Part shown: in pieces, positions 61,531 through 64,000 of the stretch
Layout of the letters: every line of letters begins with the position of its first letter
How positions within the stretch are numbered: the stretch's first letter is position 1
Source: Capra hircus
Taxonomy: Eukaryota > Chordata > Mammalia > Artiodactyla > Bovidae
Length of the DNA: 64,000 nt
Direction: 5' to 3'
NCBI RefSeq assembly: GCF_001704415.2
Contig: NC_030823.1
Coordinates: forward strand, 77,562,458-77,626,457
Position numbers and translations under genes: made by a program
Notes under the pieces: generated by a model
The model's database searches: none
Told to the model about the DNA's origin: nothing
Seen by the model: the letters and a program-made list of their open reading frames with translations, nothing else

Positions 61531-62689
61531 CATTCTACTTCACAGTCTTCAAAACTGGCAATTCAACTCCTGGTAGAGATTAACTAATGATTTTTCTGAC
61601 TTGGACTGTGCCAAATTTGCTTCTAAAAAAGCGTAAGAATAAAATTGTGCCCGCAGAACTTTTTCTCCACTGAAACAGCCACCCCCCACCCCAGCCTCCA
61701 CCCTGCCATTCAGCTGGGCACTCTTGGCCCCTTGACCTCTGGGAAACCAAGACCCCCCCAAGCTGTGTTTCCTACCCAATGTATTTCACCTAATAGATAG
61801 CCAGTGATTGTTAGATGCACTGTTATCTTTTGGGCCTCAAAGGAAAAAAAGTAAAAGGCAAAAAAAAAAAAAGGCCAAATCTAAGCTTATCACAGTTTCA
61901 AAGATGAAGATAGAGACCATGTACATTTCCAAAATCAGCGTGATCAATATGGCCTACCTGAAATGCTAGTCCTCCTGACCCAGCGTCACCACCCGGCCTG
62001 AGCCCAAACGCGGCAGGCACCGTCCCTCCCCGCACCCCTCCTCTGCTGCCCCCAGTCCCTGCCCCACCCCGCTGCCAAAGCCGCAGTGTCTCCAGCAAGT
62101 CCGACCTTCCAGTACAAACCCCATCTCTCTCGGCTTAAACAACCTCACTCCGCAGGCAGGGTCTCCAAGGCCCCGAATGCTCTGACTTCCGTTGGTCCCC
62201 AGCCTTACCCCTCAGAGCAGCTTCTCGGTCAACTTCTCGCCCTCATCATGTCCCCTCCCACCCTTCTCGGTTCTTCAAATGCTGGGCCATCACCACCTCC
62301 AGCTCCCACACAGCCCGCTCCCCCCGGGAGCTCCCTCTCCTGCTTTTCTGCCTTGTCCACCACGCCTGCACTCAAACCCCTCCCCAGCCCTGGCCCCCAG
62401 GACAGGCCCCGTGACCTGGGCCCTCTGTGCGATGTCTGCCCTTCGAACATCTGCAATGACGGACTTTGTTATCAGTTTAACAAGGTGTCTTTCCCACTCG
62501 CAGTCCTGCGATGTCTGGGGTTCATTTCCATCAGAGCGGATCCCCCAGGGTCCACCGCAAGATCTGGTACGTGCAGCGTGCTCTGTGTTTATTGACTGAC
62601 CAAAAACCGTGAATGACGGCCAGGGCAGTTCTCGAAACACCGTTTGGCAGAAACTAGTTTCTGCTGCCAACTGTTGGGTGTTCTAAAGA
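61531..62689. other. Unannotated stretch, C-rich on right
   Basis: Poly-A run at 61859-61872. 61.98-62.45 kb is C-rich and may be an old L2, but matches are too weak to call. Frames at 62086-62599 overlap in two phases and lack splice or start support. Confidence 0.4.
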
Positions 62690-62745
62690 AGAGGCTCTCG
62701 AAGTGTGGTGCTGGGCACACAGTATGCGTTTAATAAATCTCAGTC
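62690..62745 (+). mobile_element. L2 or MIR 3' terminal fragment
   Basis: 'gtgctgggcacacagtatgcg' and 'tttaataaatctc' match the shared L2/MIR 3' end. Confidence 0.55.
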
Positions 62746-63479
62746 GTGATGCTGCTGCTGCTGACGATGACAACCACAAATGCAACAATAACGTAACAAA
62801 ATATAAGAAGAGCCCCTTTCTAAATACCACACGACTGAGGTCTCTGCCATTCTCACCCTGACAGCTGTCTAAGCCAGACCTATGATACTGATATTAAGCA
62901 TTGATCCTAAAACCCCAGGACAGGAAAACAATCCTAGCACCAGTTTAAAAGGCCAACGGTCAAGAACGGATACTGAAAACAAATGCAGTCAGTGAAGTGT
63001 CTTTTCCCCTCAATTATACAGATAAAAATGCATTAACTGCAAATCTGATAGAAGGACAACGTTTGCTGACTTTTAAGTTCTAACCATTAAAAAAAAAACC
63101 TAAAATCTAAGGCACTTTCCTCCTTTGCCAACTCTGGTGATATCTGGTCATTTGTAACAGGACAGGTATTGTCCTGTGTAACCATTTCACATCAGAGAGT
63201 CCCCATCTGACCGTAGTGTTTCTAGCTGGTTACTTGGGATTTGCAATGAATCTTCCCACAGGCAGTAAACTCTAAGACAGGGTCTTAGTAATTTTCATAC
63301 CAGCTGTACTGGTATGCCTGTTGAGCTGCATAAGCTTCATGTGCTATGACATGATGTGAAACACTGCGGATTAAACAGGCTTTATGAGTCTGCTCTGGAA
63401 CCTGGACACATTTGTTGGAAGAAGGTTTCTATGAGAAAAGAGGTCCCAGAGCCCCGGAAGCATGAAAACGGAAAGGTGC
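62746..63479. other. Unique stretch with a small hairpin
   Basis: No repeat recognised. Contains the perfect inverted repeat CATACCAG-ctgta-CTGGTATG at 63296-63316. Confidence 0.45.
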
Positions 63480-63895
63480 CCTCTGGCCTTCCCCTCCAGC
63501 CCAGGCCAGCGACCTCAGCCCTGGGCAGGAAGGCAGGCCAAGGCCCCGCGAGGCAGCCCACCCTCACCATGGCCGGTCATTCACCGCTGGGCCAGGACCC
63601 CCCACCCCTCTCCCTTCCGCCTCTCACAGTCTCAGCAAAACTCAGCCAAACCGCTCATCAGGCCGCGGAGACACCCCTCTTCCGGGTTCCCTCGGCTCCC
63701 GGCCGCCCGAGGCTCCCGCCGGTCCCCGGACCCCCTTCCACGTCCCGCCGCCTTCTCCGGGGGTCCCTGCTGCCCGGGCGGCGCTCCCGTCCACGCCTCA
63801 GGGGTCCACGCGGCCAGGCCCTGGCCCGCTCCCCCAGACGGAAGCCCCTGAGAGCCCGCGGCGCCCCGCCTGCAGCGCCGGCTCTCCCTCCTGGA
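63480..63895. promoter_or_regulatory. CpG island at the window edge
   Basis: CpG-dense from about 63640 to 63890 (ggctcccggccgcccgaggc; cccgccgccttctccggggg). Repeat-free. A likely promoter or first exon for a gene starting near or beyond the window end; if it drives leftward transcription it could serve the minus-strand gene whose exon is at 35.8 kb, but nothing links them. Confidence 0.6.
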
Positions 63896-63998
63896 GAGCA
63901 CACACACACACCACACAAACACAGCGCGCGGTCCACCACGTGCATCAAAGAGCGCACGGCGCACACGCACACACACAGCACACACACCACACACACCT
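63896..63998. repeat. CA-rich imperfect repeat
   Basis: Interrupted (CA)n with CG inserts, running to the window end. Confidence 0.88.
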
Positions 63999-64000
63999 CA

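Noticed and set aside
62086..62599. Two overlapping plus-strand frames of 169 and 135 codons.
   Set aside because: Proline- and serine-rich translation of a C-rich stretch in two phases at once; no start or splice evidence.

Overview
The window is nuclear DNA of a pecoran ruminant (a cattle, sheep, goat or deer relative). The evidence is the repeat content: many BovB (RTE-clade) LINE copies, Bov-tA and BOV-A2 SINEs, and tRNA-Glu-derived CHR-type SINEs, together with cetartiodactyl L1 3' ends and older mammalian MIR, L2 and L1M relics. The species cannot be resolved by eye. No prokaryotic genes, operons or CRISPR arrays were found.

Coding content is very low. The only convincing cellular coding sequence is one internal exon on the minus strand at 35674-35860. 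It is 187 bp, has consensus splice sites at both ends, and encodes 61 full codons of a protein I do not recognise. All other sizeable open frames are BovB reverse-transcriptase remnants, frames across GC-rich minisatellites, or chance frames in GC-rich DNA. The window is best read as intronic or intergenic sequence of a long-intron gene.

Layout. 0-9.5 kb: repeat-dense, with an L1 end, several BovB 3' ends and a compact CpG island with a TATA-type promoter candidate at 7.25-7.75 kb. 9.5-16.4 kb: sparse repeats, mostly MIR and SINEs. 16.4-18.7 kb: two BovB insertions with clear target-site duplications, one 5'-inverted and one with a four-copy tandem array at its 5' junction. 18.7-22.7 kb: mainly unique, GC-rich toward the right. 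22.7-28.4 kb: two long BovB copies; the second keeps a 288-codon RT frame and carries a nested BOV-A2. 28.9-32.5 kb: a repeat-free block that looks like a cluster of conserved non-coding elements. 32.5-37.7 kb: SINEs, a 76-bp mariner MITE, the exon and a DNA-transposon relic.

37.7-43.5 kb is the most unusual part. Three GC-rich minisatellites each sit inside the 3' part of an old LINE (L1M, L1, L2), and the first two lie where L1 3' ends normally carry their G-rich tract. In between are a SINE with a short interstitial telomeric repeat and a pre-existing L1 split by a 110-bp L1 stub with a 13-bp target-site duplication. 43.6-57 kb: mixed SINE and BovB plus small tandem arrays. 57.8-64 kb: two more CpG-rich patches, one with a consensus heat-shock element and one ending in a CA-rich tract at the window edge.

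The minisatellites, telomere-like repeat and CpG patches suggest a distal or GC-rich chromosomal location; this is inference. Nothing here behaves as a multi-gene system. The notable biology is retroelement structure, tandem-repeat birth inside LINE ends, and candidate regulatory DNA around an unidentified gene. Repeat family names and boundaries were assigned by eye from remembered consensus motifs, so edges are good to roughly 5-20 bp unless a target-site duplication is given.
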